Shown here: piece by piece, positions 50,755-58,733 of the stretch
Numbering within the stretch: the first letter of the stretch is position 1
Layout: each line of letters starts with the position of its first letter
NCBI RefSeq assembly: GCF_001905725.1
Contig: NZ_LIWB01000003.1
Coordinates: forward strand, 1-64,000
DNA from: Streptomyces sp. CB02400
Lineage (GTDB): Bacteria; Actinomycetota; Actinomycetes; Streptomycetales; Streptomycetaceae
Direction of reading: 5' to 3'
Length of the DNA stretch: 64,000 bases
Made by a program: the position numbers and the translations under genes
Notes under the pieces: model-generated
Database searches by the model: none
What the model was told of the DNA's origin: nothing
What the model saw: only the letters and a program-made list of their open reading frames with translations

Positions 50755-50786
50755 AGCATATCTACGCGCGTAGCGGCTGTACAGCC
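50755..50786 (-). promoter_or_regulatory. Nucleoside-regulon operator and leaderless deoC promoter
   Basis: The perfect CTACGCGCGTAG (50762-50773) lies one base upstream of the -10 hexamer TATGCT (50760-50755, minus strand). A second perfect palindrome GGCTGTACAGCC (50775-50786) stands next to it on the upstream side. Confidence 0.83.
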
Positions 50787-50854
50787 CCGTGCGGGATCGC
50801 GTACGGCTTCCACCGCGTACGAGGTCCCCGGAGGCGTCGTGCAGAATCGGGAGC

Positions 50855-51523
50855 ATGACGTCCCCCGAGCACCAGTCGCCCGACCCGGAGCCCACGAAGC
50901 CGACCGGGTCTGCGGCACCCCAGTACCAGGACCGCATCTACCGCTCACTCGCGGGCATCGTCGGCGGTGTGCTGCTGCTCGCCGTCATCGGATGGCTCGG
51001 CGTCGACGCGGTGTTCGCCGGCGAGGGCCGCACCCCCTGGCTGGCCCTCGCCGCGATGCTCTTCCTCGTACCGCTGATCGTCGCCTACACCCTGCGCCCC
51101 GCCGTGTACGTGAACGACGACCGGCTGCGCGTCCGCAACCCGTTCCGCGTGATCGTGCTGCCCTGGGGACAGGTCGCCTCGCTGCGGTCCGGTTTCACCA
51201 ACGAGGTCTTCGCCGAGTCCGGTGCGAAGTACCAGCTGTGGGCCCTTCCGGTGTCGCTGCGGGCCCGCAGCAAGGCGAACCGGCAGGAGGCGCGGGCCGC
51301 GGCGCAGGCCGCGCGCGAGGGCGGCCGCGGTGCGGGGGGTGCCGTCGAGGGGCCTCGGCGGCATGAGAGCGACCGGGCCATGGCCGAGATGCGTGAGCTG
51401 CACGAGCGGCGGCAGGGTGCCGAGGCCGCGCAGGGTGAGATGACCGTGCGGTGGGCCTACGAGATCGCGGCGCCCGCCGTCGCGGGGGCCGTGCTGCTGG
51501 CGGTGCTGCTGGCCGTGGGGTGA
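50855..51523 (+). CDS. PH-domain-like membrane protein
   Basis: The 222-residue protein has two N-terminal transmembrane helices (about 32-52 and 62-80). A bacterial PH-like domain follows (RPAVYVNDDRLRVRNPFRVIVLPWGQVASLRSGFTNEVFAESG-like region, 82-140). A basic Ala/Arg-rich coiled stretch (145-195) and a third C-terminal transmembrane helix come after. Such proteins are common and uncharacterised in actinobacteria. ATG 50855 is chosen because the longer frame reads into the deoC promoter. Divergent from deoC. Confidence 0.8.
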   Translation: MTSPEHQSPDPEPTKPTGSAAPQYQDRIYRSLAGIVGGVLLLAVIGWLGVDAVFAGEGRTPWLALAAMLFLVPLIVAYTLRPAVYVNDDRLRVRNPFRVIVLPWGQVASLRSGFTNEVFAESGAKYQLWALPVSLRARSKANRQEARAAAQAAREGGRGAGGAVEGPRRHESDRAMAEMRELHERRQGAEAAQGEMTVRWAYEIAAPAVAGAVLLAVLLAVG

Positions 51524-51530
51524 GGGGGTG

Positions 51531-51558
51531 ACGTGGGGCGAGCGGGCTCGCCCCACGT
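51531..51558. terminator. 13-bp bidirectional terminator
   Basis: Bases 51531-51543 pair perfectly with 51546-51558, between the convergent PH-protein and sugar-phosphate mutase genes. Confidence 0.85.
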
Positions 51559-51567
51559 GGGGTCCCC

Positions 51568-53202
51568 TCAGATGCCGGCGGCCTCGGACAGGTCCTGCTT
51601 GATCCTCGCGAGGAGTGCCGTCGCCTTCGTACGGGCCTCGGGGAGGCCGGTCCTCGTGGCGACCGGGACCACCACCTCCAGGTAGCACTTCAGCTTCGGT
51701 TCCGTGCCGCTGGGGCGGACGACGACCCTCGCACCGTCCAGGGTGTAGCGGAGGCCGTCGGTGGGCGGGAGGGTCTCCGTGCCCCGGGTCAGGTCCTCGG
51801 CCTTGGTGATGCGCAGGCCGGCCAGCTCCGTGGGCGGCCGGTCGCGCAGGCGGCGCATCGCGGATGCGATCAGGCCGAGGTCCTGGACGCGGACCGAGAG
51901 CTGGTCGGTGGCGTGCAGGCCGTGCTCGACGGCGAGGTCGTCGAGGAGGTCGAGGAGGGTGCGGCCCTCGGCCTTCAGTTCGGAGGCCAGTTCCGTGAGG
52001 AGGAGGGCCGCTGTGATGCCGTCCTTGTCGCGTACGCCGTCCGGGTCCACGCAGTAGCCGAGGGCCTCCTCGTAGCCGTAGCGCAGGCCCTCCACCCTGG
52101 CGATCCACTTGAAGCCGGTCAGGGTCTCCTCGTACGGGAGGCCCGCCTTCTCGGCGATGCGACCGAGGAGGGAGGAGGAGACGATCGACTCCGCGAAGGT
52201 GCCTTGCGCTCCGCGGCGGACCAGGTGGGCGGCGAGCAGCGCGCCTACCTCGTCGCCGCGCAGCATGCGCCAGTCCGCGCCGTCCTTGACCGCCGCGGCG
52301 CAGCGGTCGGCGTCCGGGTCGTTGGCGATGACCAGGTCGGGGCCGGTCTCCCGGGCCTTCGCGAAGGCCAGGTCCATCGCGCCGGGCTCCTCCGGGTTGG
52401 GGAACGCGACGGTCGGGAACTCCGGGTCGGGGTCGGCCTGCTCGGCGACGAGGACGGGCTGCGGGAAGCCGGCCCGTGCGAAGGCGGCGAGGAGGACGTC
52501 CTTGCCGACGCCGTGCATCGCCGTGTAGACCGTGCGGGCGGTGCGGGGGGAGTCCTTGGCCAGGACCGCGTCCGTGCGGGCGAGGTAGGCGTCCAGGACG
52601 GTGTCGTCGAGGGTCTCCCAGCCTTCGGTGGGGCGGGGGACCGTGGTGAGCGAGGCCACGGCCTCGATCTCGGCGGCGATCTCCGCGTCGGCCGGGGGGA
52701 CGATCTGGGAACCGTCGCCCAGGTACACCTTGTAGCCGTTGTCGCGGGGCGGGTTGTGGCTGGCGGTGACCTCCACTCCGGCGACGGCGCCGAGGTGCCT
52801 TATGGCGAAGGCGAGGACGGGGGTGGGGAGGGGGCGGTCGAGGACGGCCGCGCGCAGTCCGGCGCCGGTCATGACGGCGGCGGTGTCCTCGGCGAAGTCG
52901 CGGGACTTGTGGCGGGCGTCGTAGCCGATGACGACGAGGCCGTCGGTGTGGTCGTTCTTCTTGAGGTACGCGGCGAGGCCGGCGGCCGCGCGGATGACGA
53001 CGGAGCGGTTCATGCGCATCGGGCCCGCGCCCAGTTCGCCCCGGAGGCCGGCGGTGCCGAACTGGAGGGTGCCGCTGAAGCGGGCGGCGATCTCGGTGTG
53101 GTCGCCGGTGTCGATGAGGCGGGCGAGTTCCTCGCGGGTGTCCGGGTCGGGGTCCTCGGCGAGCCACGCCTGGGCCTGTGCGATGAGGGCGTCGTCTTGC
53201 AC
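51568..53202 (-). CDS. Phosphopentomutase/phosphohexomutase (PMM/PGM family)
   Basis: The 544-residue four-domain enzyme starts FGTAGLRGELGAGPMRMN (N-terminal phosphate loop). The catalytic phosphoserine loop is TASHNPPRDNGYKVY, the metal loop DPDADRC, a sugar-binding loop GYEEALGYCVD, and the C-terminal phosphate loop RPSGTEPKLKC. The long PgcA-like subfamily includes enzymes that interconvert (deoxy)ribose-1- and 5-phosphate. With PNP and DeoA producing pentose-1-phosphates and DeoC using the 5-phosphate, phosphopentomutase activity is the best inference. Phosphoglucomutase or phosphomannomutase cannot be excluded. GTG 53202 follows GAGAGG. No CTACGCGCGTAG site is seen upstream. Confidence 0.87.
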   Translation of the reverse strand: MQDDALIAQAQAWLAEDPDPDTREELARLIDTGDHTEIAARFSGTLQFGTAGLRGELGAGPMRMNRSVVIRAAAGLAAYLKKNDHTDGLVVIGYDARHKSRDFAEDTAAVMTGAGLRAAVLDRPLPTPVLAFAIRHLGAVAGVEVTASHNPPRDNGYKVYLGDGSQIVPPADAEIAAEIEAVASLTTVPRPTEGWETLDDTVLDAYLARTDAVLAKDSPRTARTVYTAMHGVGKDVLLAAFARAGFPQPVLVAEQADPDPEFPTVAFPNPEEPGAMDLAFAKARETGPDLVIANDPDADRCAAAVKDGADWRMLRGDEVGALLAAHLVRRGAQGTFAESIVSSSLLGRIAEKAGLPYEETLTGFKWIARVEGLRYGYEEALGYCVDPDGVRDKDGITAALLLTELASELKAEGRTLLDLLDDLAVEHGLHATDQLSVRVQDLGLIASAMRRLRDRPPTELAGLRITKAEDLTRGTETLPPTDGLRYTLDGARVVVRPSGTEPKLKCYLEVVVPVATRTGLPEARTKATALLARIKQDLSEAAGI

Positions 53203-53261
53203 GGTCGGTCGGCCTCTCTCGTTGGTCGTCTGTCAGGTTTTCATGCTTGCGGAGGGTACGG

Positions 53262-53930
53262 GTACGGGTGCGCGTTGACGCCTGCGGCGCTGCTTTCGCC
53301 CCGGTGGGGGTGTGGGTCTTGTGCCTGTGGTGCTGCTTTCGCCCCGGTGGGGGTGCGGGTCTTGTGCCTGCGGCGCAGCTTTCGGTTCGGTGGGGGCTTG
53401 GGTAGCGCCTGCGGTCGGTGGGTGGGTCGGGGCCGCGTCGGGGGTGTCCGTCCTCGGACTGGCGCGGATCACGTTGTTCGGAGGGGTGCGGGGTGCGGAC
53501 GCGCCAGCCACTGCGGGCGGCCACCCCCGCCCCGTCCCCTTCCCGCCGTAGGCGCCTGTGGCTCGCCCGCCGCGGCACGCGCTCCGGACCGTACGCGCCT
53601 GCGACCCGCCGTACCTACGGGCAGCCGCATGCCGCCGCGATCCGCGGGCAGTCGTGCCTCCCCCAGTGCCTCAAGGGCCTGGGAGGTACCCCCAGGGGGC
53701 GGCACGGGTGGGCGGTGGGGGTACCTCCCGCTCGAGCGAAGCCGAGAGTGGGGGAGGCACCCCGCACACGCCGGGCCGCGCAACCCCACCCCCGGCCCAC
53801 ACCGACGCGGAGCGCCCGTACGGTGCCGGGTTCCGGGAGCCACCCCCGGTCGGCACCGAAGCGGGGCACCCCGCAAGGCACCGGAACGGCGTGAGCCGGG
53901 ACGCATCGACGCACCGCACCCCGAGAAAGC
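53262..53930. repeat. Left arm of a long inverted repeat
   Basis: This gene-free stretch starts with three 43-bp tandem repeats (TGCTTTCG at 53291 and 53334, AGCTTTCG at 53377). It continues through blocks that reappear in reverse complement at 57900-58733. One 57-bp block (53642-53698) is identical to the complement of 58242-58186. The stretch 53203-53942 contains no supported gene. Confidence 0.8.
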
Positions 53931-53942
53931 GGGCCTCCGTGC

Positions 53943-54767
53943 CTACAGGCGGCCGAGGACCTGCCCCAGCAGGGAGCCCATCCGCGTCGCGGAGTCCCGG
54001 CCCGCCTGGAGGACCTCCTCGTGGTTCAGCGGCTCACCCGTCATCCCCGCGGCCAGGTTGGTGACCAGGGAGATGCCCAGAACCTCCGCCCCCGCCTCAC
54101 GCGCGGCGATGGCCTCGAGGACCGTCGACATGCCGACCAGGTCCGCCCCGATCACCCGGGCCATCCGGATCTCCGCCGGGGTCTCGTAGTGCGGGCCGGG
54201 GAACTGCGCGTAGACCCCCTCCTCCAGCGTGGGGTCGATCTCCTTGCACAGCGCCCGCAGGCGGGGCGAGTAGAGATCGGTGAGGTCGACGAAGTTCGCG
54301 CCGACGATCGGGGAGGTCGCCGTCAGGTTGATGTGGTCGCTGATCAGCACCGGCTGACCGGGGCGCATGCCCGCGCGCAGACCCCCGCAGCCGTTCGTCA
54401 GGACGATCGTCTTCGCCCCCGCGGCCACGGCCGTACGGACACCGTGGGCCACCGAGGCGACCCCGCGTCCCTCGTAGTAGTGCGTACGGCCCAGGAACAC
54501 CAGGGCCCGCTTCGCGCCGATGGCGTACGAGCGGATCTTGCCACCGTGGCCCTCCACCGCCGGCGGCGGGAAACCGGGCAGCTCGGTGACCTGGAGCTCG
54601 GCCTCGGGCGTGCCGAGGGCGTCCACGGCCGGGGCCCAGCCGGAGCCCATCACGAGGGCGACGTCGTGGGTCTCGGCGCCGGTGAGTTCGCGCAGGCGCG
54701 CGGCGGCGGCGTCGGCTGCGGCGTACGGGTCGCCCTGGATGTCGTCCGGAAGAAGAGAAGCGTTCAC
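53943..54767 (-). CDS. Purine-nucleoside phosphorylase (trimeric class)
   Basis: The 274-residue enzyme cleaves inosine/guanosine and deoxy forms with phosphate to base and (deoxy)ribose-1-phosphate. Motifs are [16 protein letters not shown] (phosphate Ser), [50 protein letters not shown] sequence, [14 protein letters not shown] and [17 protein letters not shown], with Asn in SLVTNLAAG near the purine. The length fits the trimeric low-molecular-mass class. GTG 54767 is leaderless (TACCCT 6 nt upstream) behind a perfect operator. It acts after adenosine deaminase in the nucleoside route. Confidence 0.95.
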   Translation of the reverse strand: MNASLLPDDIQGDPYAAADAAAARLRELTGAETHDVALVMGSGWAPAVDALGTPEAELQVTELPGFPPPAVEGHGGKIRSYAIGAKRALVFLGRTHYYEGRGVASVAHGVRTAVAAGAKTIVLTNGCGGLRAGMRPGQPVLISDHINLTATSPIVGANFVDLTDLYSPRLRALCKEIDPTLEEGVYAQFPGPHYETPAEIRMARVIGADLVGMSTVLEAIAAREAGAEVLGISLVTNLAAGMTGEPLNHEEVLQAGRDSATRMGSLLGQVLGRL

Positions 54768-54773
54768 GCGATG

Positions 54774-54803
54774 AGGGTAGCCGGTAATCGCCTACGCGCG
54801 TAG
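54774..54803 (-). promoter_or_regulatory. Nucleoside-regulon operator and leaderless pnp promoter
   Basis: A perfect CTACGCGCGTAG (54792-54803) overlaps the expected -35 position. TACCCT (54779-54774, minus strand) lies 6 nt before the GTG at 54767. Confidence 0.82.
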
Positions 54804-54856
54804 ATGTCGGAGTGAACGGGTTGCCGATCGTTGTCTTGTCGTTTCCCCCGAAGGGG

Positions 54857-55297
54857 TCAGCAGGGACGCTTGCGGAGTTCCATCACATAGTCGTGGGGCG
54901 CGCCTGCGGACTCCGCCGCGTCGGCGATCTCGCCCAGGTAGCGGGCCGCGGGAAGGCCGCCCTCGTAACTGTTGAGGACGTACGTCCAGGCCGGCTCCTC
55001 GCCGTCCAGGGTGTGCACGCGCACCCGGGTGCGGCGGTAGAGGTCCAGGCCGCCCGCGCCCTCCCAGCGGTCCAGGGACTCCTCGTCCATCGGGGCGATG
55101 TCGTAGAGGGCGACGAAGACCGCCGAGATCGGGTCCTCGACCAGCGTGGCCAGCGCGCCCTCCCAGCCCATGTGCTCGCCCCCGAACGTCAGTCTCCACC
55201 CGTTCAGCCAGCCGGTGGCGCGCAGCGGCGAGTGCGGGGCGCGGCGGGACATCAGCCGCGCGTCGAGATTGCCGGCGTACGCGGCGTAGAGCGACAT
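54857..55297 (-). CDS. Gamma-glutamylcyclotransferase-like protein
   Basis: The 146-residue GGCT-fold protein has LYAAYAGNLDARLMSRRAP (the YxxNLD variant of the YGSN loop), GWLNGWRLTFGG, AVFVALYDIAPMDEESLDRWEG (candidate catalytic Glu) and RVRVHTLDGEEPAWTYVLN. Family members cyclise gamma-glutamyl-amino acids to 5-oxoproline, or modify other gamma-glutamyl compounds. ATG 55297 is supported by TACCCT exactly 6 nt upstream (leaderless), with no Shine-Dalgarno. The start region is back-to-back with lpdA, whose ATG is 99 bases away. Confidence 0.85.
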   Translation of the reverse strand: MSLYAAYAGNLDARLMSRRAPHSPLRATGWLNGWRLTFGGEHMGWEGALATLVEDPISAVFVALYDIAPMDEESLDRWEGAGGLDLYRRTRVRVHTLDGEEPAWTYVLNSYEGGLPAARYLGEIADAAESAGAPHDYVMELRKRPC

Positions 55298-55395
55298 GGG
55301 GGAAGGGTACGGCAGCGGGAACGGGCGCCACTTCCGGTAACGGGGGAGCCACGGCTGAGGCCCCCGGGCGGTCGCACGGTGAAGTGTGCGGGACA

Positions 55396-56844
55396 ATGGA
55401 GTACGTGACTCGGATCGTGATCATCGGTGGCGGACCCGGCGGATACGAAGCGGCGCTGGTCGCCGCACAGCTCGGCGCGGAGGTGACCGTCGTCGACTGC
55501 GACGGCCTGGGCGGGGCGTCGGTGCTCACCGACTGCGTGCCGTCCAAGACCTTGATCGCCACGGCCGAGGTGATGACCACCTTCGACTCCTCGTACGAGG
55601 AACTGGGCATCATCGTCGCCGACGACACCCCGCCCATGGAGCAGGCCGCCCGGGTGGTGGGCGTGGACCTCGGCAAGGTCAACCGGCGTGTGAAGCGGCT
55701 CGCACTGGCCCAGTCCCACGACATCACCGCCTCCGTGACCCGGGCCGGCGCGCGCGTGCTGCGCGGGCGCGGCCGGCTGGAGGGCATGCAGGCGCTCGAC
55801 GGATCGCGGAAGGTCGTCGTCCGCGCCGCGGACGGGACCGAGGAGACGCTCACCGCCGACGCCGTACTGATCGCGACCGGCGGGCACCCGCGCGAACTGC
55901 CGGACGCCCGCCCCGACGGCGAGCGGATCCTGAACTGGACCCAGGTGTACGACCTGAACGAGCTCCCCGAGGAGCTCATCGTGGTCGGATCCGGTGTCAC
56001 GGGCGCCGAGTTCGCCGGCGCCTACCAGGCGCTCGGGTCGAAGGTGACGCTCGTCTCCTCGCGCGACCGGGTGCTGCCGGGCGAGGACCCGGACGCCGCC
56101 GCCGTGCTGGAGGACGTCTTCCGCCGCCGCGGGATGAACGTCATGGCGCGCTCGCGGGCCCAGTCCGCGAAGCGGGTCGGGGACCGGGTGGAGGTGACGC
56201 TCGCCGACGGCCGCGTCATCACCGGCTCGCACTGTCTGATGGCCGTGGGCGCCATCCCGAACTCCGAGGGCATGGGCCTGGAGGAGGCCGGGGTCAGGCT
56301 GCGGGAGTCCGGCCACATCTGGACCGACAAGGTGTCGCGGACGACGGCTCCCGGCGTCTACGCCGCCGGCGACGTCACCGGCGTCTTCGCGCTCGCCTCC
56401 GTGGCGGCGATGCAGGGCCGTATCGCCATGTACCACTTCCTGGGCGACGCGGTGGCCCCGCTGAACCTGAAGACGGTCTCGTCGAACGTCTTCACCGACC
56501 CCGAGATCGCCACCGTCGGCTACTCCCAGGCCGACGTCGACGCCGGCAAGATCGACGCCCGCGTGGTGAAGCTGCCGCTGCTGCGCAACCCGCGCGCGAA
56601 GATGCAGGGCATCCGCGACGGCTTCGTCAAGATCTTCTGCCGCCCGGGCACCGGCATCGTGGTGGGCGGCGTGGTCGTCGCGCCGCGCGCCTCGGAACTC
56701 ATCCACCCCATCTCGATCGCGGTCGACAACAATCTGACGGTGGAACAGATCGCGAACGCCTTCACGGTCTACCCCTCGCTGTCGGGCTCGATCGCCGAGG
56801 TGGCACGGCAGTTGCACACGCGGAAGGCGGGCGCGGAGGCCTGA
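55396..56844 (+). CDS. lpdA: LpdA-type NAD(P)H-quinone reductase
   Basis: The 482-residue flavoprotein of the disulfide-reductase fold has an FAD site (RIVIIGGGPGGYEAALVAAQLG), an NAD site (LIVVGSGVTGAEFAGAYQALG), GVYAAGDVTGVFALASVAA and a C-terminal dimer domain. The redox pair CxxxxC is not conserved. The segment is GGASVLTDCVPSKT, with Ser in place of the first Cys. This is the pattern of Mycobacterium LpdA, which reduces quinones rather than lipoamide. ATG 55396 is chosen; GTG 55405 is close to the fold. It precedes the DeoR gene by 110 bases on the same strand. Confidence 0.9.
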   Translation: MEYVTRIVIIGGGPGGYEAALVAAQLGAEVTVVDCDGLGGASVLTDCVPSKTLIATAEVMTTFDSSYEELGIIVADDTPPMEQAARVVGVDLGKVNRRVKRLALAQSHDITASVTRAGARVLRGRGRLEGMQALDGSRKVVVRAADGTEETLTADAVLIATGGHPRELPDARPDGERILNWTQVYDLNELPEELIVVGSGVTGAEFAGAYQALGSKVTLVSSRDRVLPGEDPDAAAVLEDVFRRRGMNVMARSRAQSAKRVGDRVEVTLADGRVITGSHCLMAVGAIPNSEGMGLEEAGVRLRESGHIWTDKVSRTTAPGVYAAGDVTGVFALASVAAMQGRIAMYHFLGDAVAPLNLKTVSSNVFTDPEIATVGYSQADVDAGKIDARVVKLPLLRNPRAKMQGIRDGFVKIFCRPGTGIVVGGVVVAPRASELIHPISIAVDNNLTVEQIANAFTVYPSLSGSIAEVARQLHTRKAGAEA

Positions 56845-56954
56845 CGACCGGAAAGGGCGGCCCTATACCACTTGGTGCGGGGCCGTGCGAACAACTTCTG
56901 CTATTCAGCGCAAACTGCTGAAAGCAGACGGTCGCTGGCGTTACTGTCAGTTTC

Positions 56955-57896
56955 GTGTTCGCTGCAGAACGTCGCCAATTGATCCTCGAAATGGTGCGAG
57001 CGAACGGGGCCGTGTCGCTCCGTGAGCTCGCCCGCGTCGTCCAGACCTCCGAAGTGACCGTACGGCGGGACGTGCGCGCGCTGGAGGCAGAAGGACTCCT
57101 CGACCGCCGGCACGGCGGTGCGGTACTGCCGGGCGGTTTTACGCGAGAGTCCGGTTTTCCGCAGAAGTCACATCTCGCGACCGCCGAGAAGACCGCCATC
57201 GCCGACCTCGCCGCGAATTTCGTGGAAGAGGGCGAAGCGATCGTGGTCGGCGCGGGTACCACCACACAGGAGCTGGCCCGCCGGCTGGCCCGGGTGCCGG
57301 GCCTCACGGTCGTCACCAACTCCCTGCTGGTCGCCCAGGCGTTGGCCCACGCCAACCGGGTGGAGGTGGTGATGACCGGCGGTACGCTCCGCGGCTCGAA
57401 CTACGCCCTGGTGGGCAGTGGTGCCGAGCAGTCCCTGCAGGGGTTGCGGGTGTCCCGGGCGTTCCTCTCCGGGAGCGGCCTCACCGCTGAGCGCGGGCTG
57501 TCCACCTCCAACATGCTGTCGGCGTCGGTCGACCGGGCATTGGTGCAGGCCGCGGCGGAGGTGGTGGTCCTCGCGGACCACACCAAGCTCGGTACGGACA
57601 CGATGTTCCAGACGGTGCCCACGGATCTGATCACGCGGCTGGTGACCGATGAGCCGGCCGGGCACGACGACCGGGCGGCGACGGAGTTGCAGGCGCTGGC
57701 CGATCAGGGTGTGCAGATCGCTGTCGCGGGGGCGGGGGGCGAGGAGGGCTCGGCGGGTCGTCAGCGCCGGGATGTTCCTCTTCCCGGGCCGCGGCGGCAG
57801 GGGCCCGGCGGGCTGCGTACGGCTGTGGCGCTTGGGGCGGCGGAGTCGGCGCAGGGGGCTGAGCGGGCGCGGGTGGCGGATCTGCGGAGGCGCTGA
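56955..57896 (+). CDS. DeoR/GlpR family transcriptional regulator
   Basis: The 313-residue regulator has the DeoR winged helix (ERRQLILEMVRANGAVSLRELARVVQTSEVTVRRDVRALEAEGLLDRRHGGAV-type start). A sugar-phosphate sensor domain of the ISOCOT fold follows (VVGAGTTTQELARRLARVPGLTVVTNSLLVA, VEVVMTGGTLRGSNYALVG, ADHTKLG). DeoR proteins sense phosphorylated sugars such as deoxyribose-5-P. GTG 56955 is leaderless (TACTGT 7 nt upstream). The last 55 or so residues, past the fold, are Gly/Arg/Ala-rich. Being inside the nucleoside gene neighbourhood it is the prime local candidate to read CTACGCGCGTAG, but its own promoter lacks that site. Confidence 0.9.
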   Translation: MFAAERRQLILEMVRANGAVSLRELARVVQTSEVTVRRDVRALEAEGLLDRRHGGAVLPGGFTRESGFPQKSHLATAEKTAIADLAANFVEEGEAIVVGAGTTTQELARRLARVPGLTVVTNSLLVAQALAHANRVEVVMTGGTLRGSNYALVGSGAEQSLQGLRVSRAFLSGSGLTAERGLSTSNMLSASVDRALVQAAAEVVVLADHTKLGTDTMFQTVPTDLITRLVTDEPAGHDDRAATELQALADQGVQIAVAGAGGEEGSAGRQRRDVPLPGPRRQGPGGLRTAVALGAAESAQGAERARVADLRRR

Positions 57897-57899
57897 CGC

Positions 57900-58733
57900 G
57901 GTCTGCACGGGGGCTTTGCAAGGCACCCTGCGCTGTTGCGGGCCGGGGTGGGTTTGCGCCCCCCTGCGCTTGTCGGGTGCCCCGCGTCGGTGTCTTGCGG
58001 GATGCTCTGCGCTGGTGTTGGCCTGTGGGGCGCGTGACCCGGTGTTGGTGTGGGCCGGGGGTGTTCGCGCAGCCCGGCGCTCACGGGGTGCCTCCCCCAC
58101 TCTCGGCTTCTCCCCCACTCTCGGCTTCGCTCGAGCGGGAGGTACCCCCATGAGCGGGAGGTACCCCCACCGCCCACCCGTGCCGCCCCTGGGGGTACCT
58201 CCCAGGCCCTTGAGGCACTGGGGGAGGCACGACTGCCCGCGGAGAGCGGCGGCAGCGGCTGCCTGCGGGAACGCGGGGCGGCGGCAGGGGCTGCCCGCGG
58301 CTGACGCGGCATGCGGCTGTCCGCGGAGGGCGGTGCCACGCGGCCGATCGTGGAGGGCAGGCGCGTACGGCGCGGCGTGTGTATCGCGGTGGGTGGAGGC
58401 CGGGCGTCTGCGGCGGGGTGTGTGTATCGCGGTGGGCGGAGACCGGGCGCGTACGGCGGGAAGGGGACGGGGCGGGGGTGGCCGCCCGCAGTGGCTGGCG
58501 CGTCCGCGCCCCGCACCTCTCCGAGGAACCCCATCGCGCCAGTCCGAGGACGGACACCCCCGACGCGGCCCCGACCCCCCCACCGGCCGTGGGCGCTACG
58601 CACGCCCCCACCGAACCGAAAGTGGCGCCGCAGGCACAAGACCCGAGCCCCCACCGAACCGAAAGCGGCGCCGCAGGCACAAGACCCGCGCCCCCACCGG
58701 GGGCGAACAGCGGCGCCGCAGGCGTCAGACGTG
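57900..58733. repeat. Right arm of a long inverted repeat
   Basis: This is the reverse complement counterpart of 53262-53930. It ends with the three 43-bp repeats in opposite orientation (copies at 58618, 58661 and 58704) directly beside the accA2 stop. It has two small internal duplications relative to the left arm, CTCGGCTTCTCCCCCACT at about 58101-58118 and a GAGCGGGAGGTACCCCC unit at about 58134-58169. No supported gene lies in this 834-base stretch. Confidence 0.8.

Noticed and set aside
53291..53420. 43-bp repeats considered as a CRISPR array
   Set aside because: The units are contiguous tandem repeats without unique spacers, and no cas gene is present.
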